The position numbers were made by a program, and so were the translations under genes. Below are positions 44,038 through 53,834 of a stretch of DNA of 64,000 bases, piece after piece. The DNA comes from Phenylobacterium glaciei (GTDB lineage Bacteria; Pseudomonadota; Alphaproteobacteria; Caulobacterales; Caulobacteraceae): assembly GCF_016772415.1 (NCBI RefSeq), contig NZ_JAGSGD010000001.1, forward strand, positions 2,381,501 through 2,445,500, read 5' to 3'. Under the pieces are notes generated by a model that saw only the letters and a list, made by a program, of their open reading frames with translations, made no database searches and had not been told where the DNA came from. Every line of letters begins with the position of its first letter. Position 1 is the stretch's first letter.

Positions 44038-44564
44038 GCGGGGCTCCAGGCGGCGTCACCGGACAACAGACGCTCTAGCGGCTCTTCAGCCAGAGCCACG
44101 CGCTGGGCGACCACATAGTCCGCCAGCTTCGGCAGGGCCGCCGACTCGGTCTCGGCATAGACCGTCCGCAGCAGCAGGGCGTTCAGGGCGGCGGTGTCGG
44201 GCAGCGACTCAAAGGCTGTCTCGTAGGATTTCACCCGGCCGTAGAAGGCCTCGCCCAGCTTGCGCATCTTCTTGCCCACCGAAAGATCGCCGACCCCCAT
44301 CTCCCGCAGCGCGTCATCCAGGGACGAGACATAGGTGTCGAACAGGGCCTGGGCGGTGTCGCTGGCCTGCGGTCCCTGGCGCTTGAGGCGATCCAGCAGC
44401 AGGAAGACGTGCAGGGTATAGATCTCGAAGCGGCCCTCGACGGTGTCGGGCGCGCCGTAGACCTCATAGAGGGCCGGCGTGCGCGACTGATCGACCACGG
44501 CGGCATAGAGCGCGCGGCCGGCGGTCAGGGCGGGCTTTGTGCGGAACAAACGGTCCAGAAGCAT
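44034..44564 (-). CDS. Ubiquinol-cytochrome c chaperone (CBP3 family)
   Basis: The 176-residue protein belongs to the Ubiq_cyt_C_chap family, homologous to mitochondrial CBP3, which assists cytochrome b and bc1 complex assembly. Signatures are ALYAAVVDQSRTPALYEVYGAPDTVEGRFEIY near the N-terminus and LREMGVGDLSVGKKMRKLGEAFYGR. I prefer ATG 44564, with GAGG five bases upstream; ATG 44606 lacks a ribosome site. It overlaps yceD and is divergent from bamE. Confidence 0.92.
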   Translation of the reverse strand: MLLDRLFRTKPALTAGRALYAAVVDQSRTPALYEVYGAPDTVEGRFEIYTLHVFLLLDRLKRQGPQASDTAQALFDTYVSSLDDALREMGVGDLSVGKKMRKLGEAFYGRVKSYETAFESLPDTAALNALLLRTVYAETESAALPKLADYVVAQRVALAEEPLERLLSGDAAWSPA

Positions 44565-44669
44565 ATCGGCCTCGATTTCGCCCTGAGGGGTCTTTAAGGG
44601 CGGCATTGCAGTAAGGGGCCGCGAGCGATAGGTCAAAGCCCAGGAAAATTGAACGGGTCTGATCCGCAC

Positions 44670-45155
44670 ATGTTTCGCAGTGTCGCCTTCGCCGCAATCG
44701 CCGCCGGTCTCATGGCCACGGCCGCCTGCGCGCCGATCACCACCTATTCGGGGTTCCAGGCCATCGACGCCAATCCCAAGGACGTGAAGGTGGGGACCGA
44801 CACCAAGTCGATCGTCCGCGGCCGGCTGGGTTCGCCGTCGGCCACCTCCACCTTCGACCCCAATGTCTGGTTCTATATCGACCAGATCAAGGAGACGGTG
44901 GCCTTCCGCATGCCGAAGACCACGCGGCGCGACGTCACCGCCATCGCCTTCAACAAGGACACCGAGGTGGTGGAGAGCGTCAGCCAGTACAGCCTGAAGG
45001 ACGGCAAGGTCATCGCCTTCAACGGCCGTGAGACCCCGACCCGCGGCCGCGAGCTGACCATCTTCGAACAGCTGATCGGCACGGTCGGACGCGGCACCGT
45101 GCTGCCCAACGAGGACGAGGGCGTCCCCGGCAGCCGCCCGGGCGACCGCCGCTAA
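44670..45155 (+). CDS. bamE: Outer membrane assembly lipoprotein BamE (SmpA/OmlA)
   Basis: A 161-residue lipoprotein, signal ending ATAAC (Cys20). The SmpA/OmlA domain appears as the two-helix, three-strand pattern with VGTDTKSIVRGRLGSPSATSTFDPNVWFYI (about 41-70), typical of BamE, part of the BAM complex that inserts outer membrane beta-barrels. The C-terminal tail is longer than in E. coli. ATG 44670 gives the lipoprotein signal. A strong terminator follows. Confidence 0.92.
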   Translation: MFRSVAFAAIAAGLMATAACAPITTYSGFQAIDANPKDVKVGTDTKSIVRGRLGSPSATSTFDPNVWFYIDQIKETVAFRMPKTTRRDVTAIAFNKDTEVVESVSQYSLKDGKVIAFNGRETPTRGRELTIFEQLIGTVGRGTVLPNEDEGVPGSRPGDRR

Positions 45156-45182
45156 GCCCTGCACCACAGCATCGACCCAAAG

Positions 45183-45217
45183 AAAAACGCCCCGGAGATC
45201 GCTCTCCGGGGCGTCTT
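45183..45217. terminator. Bidirectional terminator between bamE and hppA
   Basis: A perfect 12-bp stem, ACGCCCCGGAGA/TCTCCGGGGCGT, with a TCGC loop. A-rich sequence on the left gives a T run for hppA on the minus strand; CTTCAT follows on the plus strand. It serves convergent bamE and hppA. Confidence 0.9.
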
Positions 45218-45238
45218 CATGTCTGATCGGCGAGGCCG

Positions 45239-47389
45239 TTAGTGCGCCGCGAGAATCGCGAGCAGCAGCAGAGCTACGATGTTGGTGATCTTGATCATCG
45301 GGTTCACCGCGGGGCCCGAGGTGTCCTTGTAGGGGTCGCCGACGGTGTCGCCGGTCACGGCGGCCTTGTGAGCCTCCGAACCCTTGCCGTGCAGGACGCC
45401 GTCGGAGTCGGTGAAGCCTTCTTCGATCACCTTCTTGGCGTTGTCCCACGCGCCGCCGCCCGAGGTCATCGAGATGGCGACGAACAGGCCGGTGACGATG
45501 ACCCCCATCAGCATCGCGCCGACGCAGGCGAAGGCGTCGACCTTGCCGGCGATGGCGTTGATGACGAAGAACAGCACGATCGGCGAGGCCACCGGCAGCA
45601 GCGACGGCACGATCATCTCGCGAATCGCCGCCTTGGTCAGGATGTCCACGGCGCGGCCGTATTCCGGCTTCACCTCACCCGTCATGATCCCCGGGTTTTC
45701 GCGGAACTGACGACGCACCTCGACCACCACCGATTGCGCGGCGCGCCCGACTGCGGTCATCGACATGCCGCCGAACAGGAAGGGCAGCAGGCCGCCGAAC
45801 AGCAGACCGACCACGACGTACGGATTGGACAGATCGAAGGCCACCGCGCCCAGGCCGTCGAAGAACGACCCGGGTTCAGCGTTGGCCGCGAAGTACTTCA
45901 GGTCCTCGGTATAGGCCGCGAACAGCACCAGGGCGCCCAGGCCGGCGGAGCCGATCGCATAGCCCTTGGTGACCGCCTTGGTGGTGTTGCCGACCGCGTC
46001 GAGGGCGTCGGTGGTGACACGCACTTCCGGGGGCAGACCGGCCATTTCGGCGATGCCGCCGGCGTTGTCTGTGACCGGACCAAAGGCGTCCAGCGCGACG
46101 ACAAAGCCCGCCAGGGACAGCATGGCGGTGGTGGCGATGGCGATGCCGAACAGGCCCGCCAGGTTATAGGTGACGATGATGCCGACGATGATCACCAGGG
46201 CAGGCGCCGCGGTGGCCTCCAGGCTCATGGCCAGGCCCTGGATCACGTTGGTGCCGTGGCCGGAGACCGAAGCCTGGGCGACCGACTTCACGGGACGGAA
46301 GTTGGTGCCCGTATAGTACTCGGTGATCATCACGATCAGCGCGGTGATCACCAGACCCGCCATGGAGCAGTAGAACAGCGACAGGGAGTCGAAGGTCTTC
46401 TCCAGCGGGGTGCCGGCGTTCACGGTCAGGGGTTCGGTCACCAGCGCGGGGATCAGGAACCAGAGCGCGATGGCCGAGAGCACACCGGTGACGATCAGGC
46501 CCTGATAGAGGGCGCCCATGATCGAGCCGGACTTGCCCAGGCGAACGGCGAAGGTGCCGATGATCGAGGTGATGATGCAGACGCCGCAGATGGCCAGCGG
46601 CAGCAGCATGATGTTGGGCAGCAGGGCCGAGCCGCCGAAGAAGATGGCGGCCAGGACCATGGTGGCGACGGTGGTCACCGCATAGGTCTCGAACAGGTCG
46701 GCGGCCATGCCGGCGCAGTCGCCGACGTTGTCGCCCACGTTGTCGGCGATGGTCGCGGCGTTACGCGGGTCATCTTCCGGGATGCCGGCCTCGACCTTGC
46801 CCACCATGTCGCCGCCGACGTCGGCGCCCTTGGTGAAGATACCGCCGCCCAGACGGGCGAAGATGGAGATCAGCGAGGCGCCGAAGCCCAGCGAGACCAG
46901 GCCGTCGATGACGTGGCGGTCGGTCGGGACCAGGCCCTGCACGCCGGTCAGGAAGCCGTAATAGCCCGCGACGCCGATCAGGGCGAAGCCCGCGACCAGG
47001 AGGCCGGTGATGGCGCCCGAGGTGAAAGCGAGCTTGAGACCCTTGGCGAGGCTCTCCGAAGCGGCCTGCGCCGTGCGCACGTTGGCGCGGACCGAGATCA
47101 GCATGCCGGCGAAGCCGGCGGCGCCCGAGAGCACCGCGCCGATCAGGAACCCGGCGGCAGAATACGAACCGATCAGGAAGTAGAGCGCGACGAGGACGAC
47201 GAAGCCGACGATCGCGATGGCGGTGTACTGGCGCTTCAGATAGGCCTGCGCGCCTTCCTGAATGGCGGCGGCGATCTCTTGCATCTTCGCGTTCCCGGGA
47301 GATTCCCGGAGCAGCGCGACTGCCTGGAAGATGCCGTAAAGCACCGCCAGGAAGCCGGCGGCGATCACCAGCTCAAGCGTTAAACTCAT
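45239..47389 (-). CDS. hppA: K+-insensitive proton-translocating pyrophosphatase
   Basis: An integral membrane pump that couples pyrophosphate hydrolysis to proton export. The 716-residue protein has about 16 hydrophobic helices, the substrate motif [21 protein letters not shown] with following [13 protein letters not shown], and [10 protein letters not shown]. Lysine in GNTTK (Ala in K+-dependent enzymes) marks the K+-independent class. The start at 47389 has AAGGGG about 12 bases upstream. A possible promoter lies at 47509-47536. Confidence 0.97.
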   Translation of the reverse strand: MSLTLELVIAAGFLAVLYGIFQAVALLRESPGNAKMQEIAAAIQEGAQAYLKRQYTAIAIVGFVVLVALYFLIGSYSAAGFLIGAVLSGAAGFAGMLISVRANVRTAQAASESLAKGLKLAFTSGAITGLLVAGFALIGVAGYYGFLTGVQGLVPTDRHVIDGLVSLGFGASLISIFARLGGGIFTKGADVGGDMVGKVEAGIPEDDPRNAATIADNVGDNVGDCAGMAADLFETYAVTTVATMVLAAIFFGGSALLPNIMLLPLAICGVCIITSIIGTFAVRLGKSGSIMGALYQGLIVTGVLSAIALWFLIPALVTEPLTVNAGTPLEKTFDSLSLFYCSMAGLVITALIVMITEYYTGTNFRPVKSVAQASVSGHGTNVIQGLAMSLEATAAPALVIIVGIIVTYNLAGLFGIAIATTAMLSLAGFVVALDAFGPVTDNAGGIAEMAGLPPEVRVTTDALDAVGNTTKAVTKGYAIGSAGLGALVLFAAYTEDLKYFAANAEPGSFFDGLGAVAFDLSNPYVVVGLLFGGLLPFLFGGMSMTAVGRAAQSVVVEVRRQFRENPGIMTGEVKPEYGRAVDILTKAAIREMIVPSLLPVASPIVLFFVINAIAGKVDAFACVGAMLMGVIVTGLFVAISMTSGGGAWDNAKKVIEEGFTDSDGVLHGKGSEAHKAAVTGDTVGDPYKDTSGPAVNPMIKITNIVALLLLAILAAH

Positions 47390-47508
47390 AATCTGAAAGC
47401 CCCTTTTGCGATTGCGCGGAGGGGGGACGACGACGGCCTTTGGCGCGCGCGTCGGTGTGTTCCCGGCCCCATGGTGTTTCCCCAGTTGGCCCGTCTTTGG
47501 CGACGCGC

Positions 47509-47536
47509 CTTTTATTTGAGAGCTTGAGGGTGCCAA
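47509..47536 (-). promoter_or_regulatory. Possible hppA promoter
   Basis: TTGGCA (47531-47536) and TAAAAG (47509-47514) on the minus strand are separated by 16 bases, about 120 bp upstream of the hppA start. The match to the sigma-70 consensus is partial. Confidence 0.35.
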
Positions 47537-47575
47537 AACTGGCGCCCGGAAGCAACGGTATTGCCCAAAGGCGGC

Positions 47576-48037
47576 TCAGGGCCGGATTTCGCGCGCCGCG
47601 TTGGCCTTGGGGTCCGGCAGGCCCGTGCGCTTTTTGGGCGACTGGGAGATCACCGTCACGGTCTTGATATCCTTGGCGCCGGCGATGGCGATGGCCTCGC
47701 GCTGCATGACGGACCGCAGCTTGACCTCGTCGACCTTGGTGTAGTCGGTGGCCAGGGTGAAGTAAGGCGCGCGATGTCCGGCCCGCACCAGGGCGTCGCG
47801 GAAATAGGGCTCGCGAGTGCGCAGCTTGGCGGTGTTGGCGAGCGCCGAAAGCTGGATGCGCACCGAAACGAAGACATAGTTGATCAGCAGGCCGCGCACG
47901 ACGATGGGCAGGGCTACCGGCGCGAGGTCGACATATTGGCCGACTTCAGGCTTGCCGGCCGACTTCTCTTCAGACGCCAGGGCAGGCCCGGCGAGGAGCG
48001 CCAGGGGGGCGAGGGCGAGGAGAGCGCGGCGATCCAT
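47576..48037 (-). CDS. Exported protein, possibly FliL-like
   Basis: The protein of 153 residues begins with a signal peptide (MDRRALLALAPLALLAGPALA, cleaved near 21). The mature part has DLAPVALPIVVRGLLINYVFVSVRIQLS, resembling the beta-strand core of FliL-type proteins that sit in the periplasm, but lacks their usual N-terminal transmembrane anchor. I cannot name it firmly. It lies 43 bp after thiL on the same strand, in the tail of the rib-nusB-thiL run. Confidence 0.75.
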   Translation of the reverse strand: MDRRALLALAPLALLAGPALASEEKSAGKPEVGQYVDLAPVALPIVVRGLLINYVFVSVRIQLSALANTAKLRTREPYFRDALVRAGHRAPYFTLATDYTKVDEVKLRSVMQREAIAIAGAKDIKTVTVISQSPKKRTGLPDPKANAAREIRP

Positions 48038-48080
48038 GGAGCTACCCTGGCAGGATATGGTTTCCGGAAGCTTGCGTCGC

Positions 48081-49022
48081 CTATTTGTGGGTCCAGCCGC
48101 CTTGGCCCGGGTCAATGACCTGGTCGCCCACCCGAACCTCGATACCTTCGCCCTCCACCATCTCGCCGATGACGGTCAGGCCGATGAGCTCGGGGTGATC
48201 GGCCGGGGCCGTGCAGACGATCTCGTAGTCGTCACCCCCGGTGGCCAGGCTCAGCAGGGCGGCGACCTGGTCGTCCTGAGTGGCCAGCCAGGCGCGGGCG
48301 GGCTTGGAGAGTGGCATCCTCTCGAGATCGAGCCGCAGGCCCAGGCCGCTCGCAAGGGCGATATGGCCGGCGTCGGCCACCAGGCCGTCGGAGACGTCGG
48401 CGGCGGCGCTGGCATGGGCGCGCAGAGCCTCGCGGAGGTCCAGGCGGGGATTGGGCAGGCGGTGGGCGTCGGGCAGCCAGCGGCGGTCCAGTTGCCCCCA
48501 GCCCGGCCCCCAGTCCAGCCAACCGTCGCCGATAGGCCCGCTGACCAGCAACAGATCGCCGGCCTTGGCTCCGCCCCGGCGGATCATCGTCCCGCTCGGA
48601 ACCCAGCCCAGCAGGGTCATGGAGACCATCAGCGGACCCGGCGTGGAGACCGTGTCGCCCCCCAGCAGGATGACGTCGAAGGCCAAGCCGTCCTCATCCA
48701 GGCCGCGCGCGAACTCCTGCCGCTGCTTCCAGCCGAAGCCCGCGGGCCAGGCGGTCATCAGGAAGTAGCCGTAGGGCTCGGCGCCCTTGGCCGCGAGATC
48801 GGAGAGATTGGAGCGCAGCAGCTTGCGCGCCACGATGTCGGGCGGATCGTCCGGCTGGAAATGAACCCCGGCCACCAGGGCGTCCTTGGTGACCACCAGG
48901 TCGAAGCCAGGTCGCGAAGGGATGGCCGCGGCGTCGTCGAGCAGATCGAAGGCCTCGGCCGCGCCGCGGGTCAGCGGGCGGAACAGCCGGGCGATCTGTT
49001 CGAATTCATCCGGCGCGGACAT
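48081..49022 (-). CDS. thiL: Thiamine-monophosphate kinase
   Basis: Makes thiamine pyrophosphate from thiamine monophosphate with ATP. The 313-residue protein has the PurM-like fold with [16 protein letters not shown] (about 41-56), [20 protein letters not shown] (64-84) and the GGDDYEI C-terminal loop. The start at 49022 overlaps the nusB end by 17 bases, which argues for coupling. This nusB-thiL order is common. Confidence 0.96.
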   Translation of the reverse strand: MSAPDEFEQIARLFRPLTRGAAEAFDLLDDAAAIPSRPGFDLVVTKDALVAGVHFQPDDPPDIVARKLLRSNLSDLAAKGAEPYGYFLMTAWPAGFGWKQRQEFARGLDEDGLAFDVILLGGDTVSTPGPLMVSMTLLGWVPSGTMIRRGGAKAGDLLLVSGPIGDGWLDWGPGWGQLDRRWLPDAHRLPNPRLDLREALRAHASAAADVSDGLVADAGHIALASGLGLRLDLERMPLSKPARAWLATQDDQVAALLSLATGGDDYEIVCTAPADHPELIGLTVIGEMVEGEGIEVRVGDQVIDPGQGGWTHK

Positions 49023-49467
49023 CCTGCGCCACCTTGTCGAGGGCGCCGTTGACGAAGCCCGGCTCCGGACCTTCGAAGAACGACTTGGCCAGTTCGACAT
49101 ACTCGTCGATCACCACCTCGACCGGCACATCCTCGCGATGGGACAGCTCGTAGGCGCCGGCGCGCAGGATGGCGCGCACGGTGGCGTCCAGACGATCCAG
49201 CTTCCAGCCGACAGCCAGGCGTTTGACCACGGCGGCGTCGATCTCGCGCTGGCTGCCCACCACGCCGCGGACCAGCTCGGCGAAGAAGGCCTCGTCGGCG
49301 GCAGCCAGGGGATCGCCCTCCCCGTCCCCCTCAATGCCGCGGTCGAAGCGGTGGTCGGTGAACTCGCGGATCACGGCCTCGACGCCGACCCCGGAGACTT
49401 CCATCTGATACAGCGCCTGGACGGCGGCCAGGCGCGCGACCGAGCGGGCCTGTTTGGGCTTGCTCAT
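49006..49467 (-). CDS. nusB: Transcription antitermination factor NusB
   Basis: An all-helical boxA RNA-binding protein of rRNA antitermination. The 153-residue product shows [18 protein letters not shown] (about 11-28), the [14 protein letters not shown] [31 protein letters not shown] (about 100-130) and the [11 protein letters not shown] terminus. It overlaps ribH by four bases and thiL by 17. Confidence 0.96.
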   Translation of the reverse strand: MSKPKQARSVARLAAVQALYQMEVSGVGVEAVIREFTDHRFDRGIEGDGEGDPLAAADEAFFAELVRGVVGSQREIDAAVVKRLAVGWKLDRLDATVRAILRAGAYELSHREDVPVEVVIDEYVELAKSFFEGPEPGFVNGALDKVAQDVRAG

Positions 49468-49919
49468 CGCGCGCCCATCAGCTGGCTCTTAAGAGAGATC
49501 ATGGTCAGGGCCGCGCGAGCCGCGCCGCCGCCCTTGTCGCCTTCGCTGGCCTTGGCCCGCGCCCAGGCCTGTTCTTCGTCCTCGACGGTCAGGATGCCGT
49601 TGCCGATGGCCAGGCGCTTGCCGACCGTCAGGTCCATGATCCCGCGGGCCGACTCGTTGGAGACGATCTCGAAGTGATAGGTCTCGCCGCGGATCACCGT
49701 GCCGAGCGCCACATAGCCGTCATAGCGCACGCCGGTGGCGCCGCCTTCTTCGGCGAGCGCGATGGCGCCAGGGATTTCCAGCGCGCCGGGCACGGTCACG
49801 ACGTCATACTCCGCGCCCTGCGAGGTGATGGCGTCTGCCGCCCCCTGCAGCAGGGCGTCGGCCAGGTCGGAATAGAAGCGCGCCTCGACGATGAGGAGGC
49901 GGATTTTGTCTTCGAGCAT
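49464..49919 (-). CDS. ribH: 6,7-dimethyl-8-ribityllumazine synthase
   Basis: The penultimate riboflavin enzyme, forming lumazine from the ribitylaminopyrimidine and dihydroxybutanone phosphate. The 151-residue protein has VPGALEIP (about 43-50), [12 protein letters not shown] (72-83) and GNGILT. It lies 38 bp after ribE; the ribBA gene that commonly sits between them is absent. Confidence 0.96.
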   Translation of the reverse strand: MLEDKIRLLIVEARFYSDLADALLQGAADAITSQGAEYDVVTVPGALEIPGAIALAEEGGATGVRYDGYVALGTVIRGETYHFEIVSNESARGIMDLTVGKRLAIGNGILTVEDEEQAWARAKASEGDKGGGAARAALTMISLKSQLMGAR

Positions 49920-49957
49920 GGATTCTTTCCGGACGCGACCTGACTTGAGCGCGTCCT

Positions 49958-50548
49958 TTAGGCTGTTTCTCGCCAGCGGGCGAGATACCGAGCCAGCATG
50001 TCGATCTCCAGATTGACGCGGCTGCCCACTTTCAACGTTCCCAGCGTGGTCACGTCCCAGGTGTGGGGGATCAGGTTGACGCCGAAAACGTCGTCCTCGA
50101 CCTCGTTCACCGTCAGGGACACGCCTTCGATGGTGATGGAGCCCTTCGGCGCGATGAAGCGGTGCAGGGGCCGGGGCACGCGCACCTGGACTCGGTGCGA
50201 TCCGCCCTCGCTCTCGATGGAGATCACCTCGCCGACGCCGTCGACGTGGCCCGAGACGATATGACCGCCCAGCTCGTCGCCCACCCGCGCGGCGCGCTCC
50301 AGGTTAACCGGGCGGCCCTCCTCCCAGTCCGACAGGGTGGTCAGGGACAGGGTCTCGCCGGAGACCTCCACGGCGAACCAGCCGTCGGCCTTCTCCACCA
50401 CGGTCAGGCAGCAGCCCGCGTGGCTGATGGAGGCGCCGATATCGACGGTGGCGAGATCGAACCTGGTCTCGATCTCGAACCTGCGGTCGCGGTTGGTGTC
50501 GCGGACGGCGCGGACGCGGCCCACATCGGTGACGATGCCGGTGAACAT
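49958..50548 (-). CDS. ribE: Riboflavin synthase alpha subunit
   Basis: Dismutates two lumazines to riboflavin. The 196-residue protein consists of two lumazine-binding repeats: [12 protein letters not shown] at the start, GCCLTVV near 46-52, and [15 protein letters not shown] opening the second (about 93-107), with GVSLTVNEV. The ATG directly follows the ribD stop codon (TGAATG). Confidence 0.96.
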   Translation of the reverse strand: MFTGIVTDVGRVRAVRDTNRDRRFEIETRFDLATVDIGASISHAGCCLTVVEKADGWFAVEVSGETLSLTTLSDWEEGRPVNLERAARVGDELGGHIVSGHVDGVGEVISIESEGGSHRVQVRVPRPLHRFIAPKGSITIEGVSLTVNEVEDDVFGVNLIPHTWDVTTLGTLKVGSRVNLEIDMLARYLARWRETA

Positions 50549-51193
50549 TCAGATCCTCTCGTAGCGTTCCCACACATCGGGACCCAGCAGCTGAAGATCA
50601 ACCCGCTTAAGCTTCGGCGCGTCGGAAAGCGCCTGGATGGCCAGGGCGCCGATGCCCGGCCGCCCCTCCCCGCCGATGATGATGGGCGCGCGAAACCACT
50701 CCAGCTGGTCCACCAGACCACAACGCAGGAAGCTGGCCGCAACCTGCCCGCCGCCCTCGATGAACAACCGCGTCAGCCCCTCCGCCGCCAGCGCCCGGAC
50801 CACGTCGTGCAGTTCGGGCCGCTCGTCGCCCACGGCGTGAACCTGCAGGACGCGGACCCCTGCGTCGACGAGGCGCGCTTGCGGCGTCGTGGTGGAGATC
50901 AGGTAGGTCGGTATGTCGCGGGCCGTGGCGATCAGCTTGCAGCCGTCGGCCAGCCGCTGGCGGCTGTCCAGCACCACGCGGGCGGGCTGCGGGCCGTTGA
51001 AGTCGGGCATCCGGACGGTGAGTTCGGGATCGTCGGCCAAGGCCGTCTCGACACCCACGACGACGGCGTCATGCTCTGCGCGCAGCCGGTGCACCTGTTG
51101 GCGGCTCTGATCCCCGGTGATCCAGCGGCTCTCTCCCGTGGCCGTGGCGATGCGGCCGTCGAGGGAGGTGGCGAGCTTGAGGCTAACGCTCAT
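50549..51193 (-). CDS. ribD: RibD C-terminal reductase domain without the deaminase domain
   Basis: The 214-residue protein matches only the reductase half of Rib[24 protein letters not shown] (about 5-27), the ADDPELTVR loop (about 52-60), [11 protein letters not shown] and the [14 protein letters not shown] nucleotide-binding stretch. The N-terminal cytidine-deaminase-like zinc domain (HAE, PCxxxGxxxxC) is missing. Translation starts at ATG 51193, inside the end of nrdR, so no hidden upstream domain exists. It could reduce the ribosylamino pyrimidine, with the deaminase encoded elsewhere, or be a relative acting on another substrate. Confidence 0.88.
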   Translation of the reverse strand: MSVSLKLATSLDGRIATATGESRWITGDQSRQQVHRLRAEHDAVVVGVETALADDPELTVRMPDFNGPQPARVVLDSRQRLADGCKLIATARDIPTYLISTTTPQARLVDAGVRVLQVHAVGDERPELHDVVRALAAEGLTRLFIEGGGQVAASFLRCGLVDQLEWFRAPIIIGGEGRPGIGALAIQALSDAPKLKRVDLQLLGPDVWERYERI

Positions 51194-51656
51194 CCTCGGA
51201 GCCTTCGCTGAGGCCCTCTTCGCCGAGGAAGGTCGCGAACTCGCCGGCCTCGCGGAAGTCGCGATAGACCGAGGCGTAGCGGACATACGCGACGTCATCG
51301 AGGGCCTTGAGCTGCTTCATCACCATCTCGCCGACGGCCGACGACGGCAGCTCGGTCTCGCCCATGCTTTCCAGCTGGCGGACGATGGTGGAGATCATCT
51401 TCTCGATGCGATCGGGCTCGATGGGGCGCTTGCGGGTGGCGATCGAAATCGAGCGCGCGAGTTTATCGCGTTCAAACGGCGTACGGCGCCCAGAGCGCTT
51501 CAGGATGGTCAGCTCGCGAAGCTGCACACGCTCGAAGGTGGTGAAGCGGCCACCGCACTCGGGACACAGGCGACGGCGTCGGATGGCCGCGCCGTCTTCC
51601 GACGGGCGGCTGTCCTTCACCTGGCTTTCGAGATGGCCGCAGAACGGGCAGCGCAT
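51183..51656 (-). CDS. nrdR: Transcriptional repressor NrdR
   Basis: NrdR senses ATP/dATP and represses ribonucleotide reductase genes through NrdR boxes. The 157-residue protein has the zinc ribbon with Cys3, Cys6, Cys31 and Cys34, and an ATP-cone from about 49 to 139 ([16 protein letters not shown]...). It lies between glyA and ribD, 41 bp after glyA; the same order occurs in many alphaproteobacteria. Confidence 0.97.
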   Translation of the reverse strand: MRCPFCGHLESQVKDSRPSEDGAAIRRRRLCPECGGRFTTFERVQLRELTILKRSGRRTPFERDKLARSISIATRKRPIEPDRIEKMISTIVRQLESMGETELPSSAVGEMVMKQLKALDDVAYVRYASVYRDFREAGEFATFLGEEGLSEGSEDER

Positions 51657-51697
51657 GATCTAGCCCCTCCTGGCCAATCCAACCCCTATTAGAGGGA

Positions 51698-52987
51698 TTA
51701 GCTGTAGATCGGGAAGCGTTTCGTCAAGGTCAGGACCTCGGCCTTCACCCTGGCCTCGATCGCGGAGTTGTCGCCGCCGGCGGCCACGCCATCGAGCACT
51801 TCGCCGATCCAGGTCCCGACCTGGCGGAATTCCGCCGGACCGAAGCCCCGCGTCGTGCCGGCGGGCGTGCCAACCCGCAGCCCGGACGTCTGCATGGGCG
51901 GCAGCGGATCGAAGGGGATGCCGTTCTTGTTGGTGGTGATCCCGGCTCGTTCCAGGGCGATCTCGGCGTCGGCGCCTGAGACGCTCTTCGGCGTCAAATC
52001 CACCAGCATCAGATGGCTGTCGGTGCCGCCCGAGACGATCTTGAACCCGGCGACCTGCAGGCTGTCGGCCAGGGCGCGCGCATTTTCAACGACTTGACGG
52101 GCGTACTGCTTAAACTCGGGACGCAGCGCCTCGCCAAAGGCCACGGCCTTGCCGGCGATGACATGCATCAGCGGACCGCCCTGCAGGCCGGGGAAGACCG
52201 CGCTGTCGATCTTCTTGGCCCACTTCTTGGAGTTGGTCATGATCATGCCGCCGCGCGGACCGCGCAGGGTCTTGTGCGTGGTCGTGGTGACGATGTGGGC
52301 GTGCGGGAACGGGTTGGGATAGGCGCCGCCGGCCACCAGGCCCGCATAGTGGGCGATGTCCACCATCAGCAGGGCCTCGACGCTGTCGGCGATCTCCCGG
52401 AACTTCGCGAAGTCGATGGCGCGCGAATAGGCCGAGCCGCCGGCGATGATCACCTTGGGCTTCTCGGCCAGGGCCACCTCGGCGGCCTGGTCATAGTCGA
52501 TCATGTGATCCTGCTGGCGCACGCCATAGGCCACGGGGCGGAACCACTTGCCCGACTGGTTGACGCTCTTGCCATGGGTCAGGTGGCCGCCGGCCGCCAG
52601 GTCCATGCCCATGAAGGTGTCGCCGGGGCTCATGGTGGCCATGAACACCGCCTGGTTCGCCTGGCTGCCCGAGTTGGGCTGCACATTGACGTACTCGCAG
52701 CCGAACAACTGCTTGGCGCGCTCGATGGCGATCACCTCCACCTCGTCCACCACTTCGCAGCCGCCATAGTAGCGTTTGCCCGGGTAACCCTCGGCATACT
52801 TGTTGGTCAGGACCGAGCCCTGGGCGTCCAGCACCGCGCGGCTGACGATGTTCTCCGACGCGATCAGTTCGATCTGGTCCTGCTGGCGCTTGAGTTCGCG
52901 GGTCAGCACGCTGGAGACAGCCGGATCGCTCTCGGAAGCGGGCGCGGTAAAGAAGGCGTCGATGAAATTGGCGGCTTGGGCGGTCAT
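51698..52987 (-). CDS. glyA: Serine hydroxymethyltransferase
   Basis: Interconverts serine and glycine, charging tetrahydrofolate. The 429-residue PLP protein shows [10 protein letters not shown] (about 39-48), the [15 protein letters not shown] segment, and the cofactor lysine in [14 protein letters not shown]. The ATG at 52987 has AAGG upstream. It is the first gene of the glyA-nrdR-rib-nusB-thiL run. The 176 bp upstream region holds no riboswitch I recognise. Confidence 0.97.
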   Translation of the reverse strand: MTAQAANFIDAFFTAPASESDPAVSSVLTRELKRQQDQIELIASENIVSRAVLDAQGSVLTNKYAEGYPGKRYYGGCEVVDEVEVIAIERAKQLFGCEYVNVQPNSGSQANQAVFMATMSPGDTFMGMDLAAGGHLTHGKSVNQSGKWFRPVAYGVRQQDHMIDYDQAAEVALAEKPKVIIAGGSAYSRAIDFAKFREIADSVEALLMVDIAHYAGLVAGGAYPNPFPHAHIVTTTTHKTLRGPRGGMIMTNSKKWAKKIDSAVFPGLQGGPLMHVIAGKAVAFGEALRPEFKQYARQVVENARALADSLQVAGFKIVSGGTDSHLMLVDLTPKSVSGADAEIALERAGITTNKNGIPFDPLPPMQTSGLRVGTPAGTTRGFGPAEFRQVGTWIGEVLDGVAAGGDNSAIEARVKAEVLTLTKRFPIYS

Positions 52988-53163
52988 GAGAGGGCCTTTC
53001 GGGAATCTGGGGAGGACGGGCCTGAGCGGCTCTTTACCGCCTTGCGGGCCCGGGGCCAAACGTTGGGAACCAAGTTGTGCGGGGAGCGTTCACGCCAAGT
53101 CTGACGACCCTGGGCGAAGGGGTCCTCTGGCGTTGGTAATGCCATGTACCCAGGGGGCGCTTG

Positions 53164-53595
53164 ATGAGTATCGACAGGGAAGCCGACGAGACCGACGGCG
53201 AAGAGGTTCTGTCGCTGACCACCGGGATCGTCTCGGCCTTCGTCAGCCGTAACTCGGTGTCGCAGAACGACCTGCCAGATCTGATCCGGTCCGTGCACCA
53301 GGCTCTGCGGGGACTTGGCCATGCCGCCCCGGTTGCTCTGGAAGAGCGACCCAAGCCCGCGGTGCCGATCAACAAGTCGATCCAGCACGACTTCATCGTC
53401 TGCCTTGAAGACGGCAAGAGGTTGAAGATGCTCAAGCGCTATCTGCGCTCGCGCTTCGACATGAGCCCGGATGACTATCGTCGTCGGTGGGGATTGCCGC
53501 CGGATTATCCGATGGTGGCGCCGGCCTATGCGGCGCGGCGCTCGGACTTCGCCAAGCAGATCGGCCTGGGCAAGGGCGTGCGGCGACGGACGTGA
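53164..53595 (+). CDS. mucR: MucR/Ros-family transcriptional regulator with degenerate zinc finger
   Basis: The 143-residue protein has the Ros/MucR layout: an N-terminal oligomerisation region (LTTGIVSAFVSRNSV, about 18-32) and a C-terminal DNA-binding domain IVCLEDGKRLKMLKRYL...RRRWGLPPDYPMVAPAYAARRS. Of the four zinc ligands only Cys80 remains; the others are Asp83, Tyr93 and Phe98. Zinc-free family members are known to fold and bind DNA. MucR proteins silence AT-rich promoters and control cell cycle and envelope genes. ATG 53164 is preferred to the adjacent TTG. Confidence 0.92.
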   Translation: MSIDREADETDGEEVLSLTTGIVSAFVSRNSVSQNDLPDLIRSVHQALRGLGHAAPVALEERPKPAVPINKSIQHDFIVCLEDGKRLKMLKRYLRSRFDMSPDDYRRRWGLPPDYPMVAPAYAARRSDFAKQIGLGKGVRRRT

Positions 53596-53639
53596 TTTGG
53601 GCGGACGAGCCGCCAGATCGTTGAGATGGAAAGCGAAGT

Positions 53640-53812
53640 TGAGGCGTCTCCGAAGCGGTGGTTACACGCGCCTTATGCGCCTCCACGCCCGATTGGGCAA
53701 TATGCACGGCCGGTGGGGAGCATATCCGGGTGGCGGTGACCACCTGCTCGAACCGGCGGCGAGGCAGCTGGCGCCAGGAATGAAAAGGCGTCACCCGTGG
53801 GCGACGCTTTTT
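53640..53812 (+). ncRNA. Candidate structured small RNA between mucR and hemA
   Basis: A nine-pair stem (GGTGGTTAC 53657-53665 with GTGACCACC 53736-53744) encloses three local hairpins: GCGC/GCGC (668-671, 677-680), GCCC/GGGC (687-690, 695-698) and ATATGC/GCATAT (700-705, 720-725), a four-way junction. A terminator-like hairpin ends the region. No convincing protein gene fits: the minus-strand open frame here runs backwards into mucR and lacks coding character. I do not recognise it as tmRNA, RNase P, SRP or 6S RNA. Strand is inferred from the terminator position. Confidence 0.45.
53782..53812. terminator. Bidirectional hairpin terminator before hemA stop
   Basis: AAAAGGCGTC pairs with GACGCTTTTT with a bulged G, flanking ACCCGTGGGC. 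Its T run on the plus strand and the TTTT on the minus strand suit both the candidate RNA and hemA, whose stop is 23 bp away. Confidence 0.8.
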
Positions 53813-53834
53813 CCTGTTTCGCAATACGCGTGAT

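Noticed and set aside
45242..47383. A 713-codon open frame on the plus strand opposite hppA, and similar long opposite-strand frames (34274-35980, 58004-59230)
   Set aside because: They have the Gly/His/Gln/Arg-rich composition of antisense frames in GC-rich genes and lie opposite genes with clear conserved motifs.
52988..53163. Riboswitch in the glyA leader
   Set aside because: The 176 bp leader shows no glycine, SAM or tetrahydrofolate aptamer core that I can recognise.
53432..53824. A 130-codon minus-strand frame covering the mucR-hemA gap
   Set aside because: It runs antisense into mucR, is rich in Arg/Pro/Ser, has no ribosome site I can see, and coincides with the palindromic RNA-like structure and the terminator.
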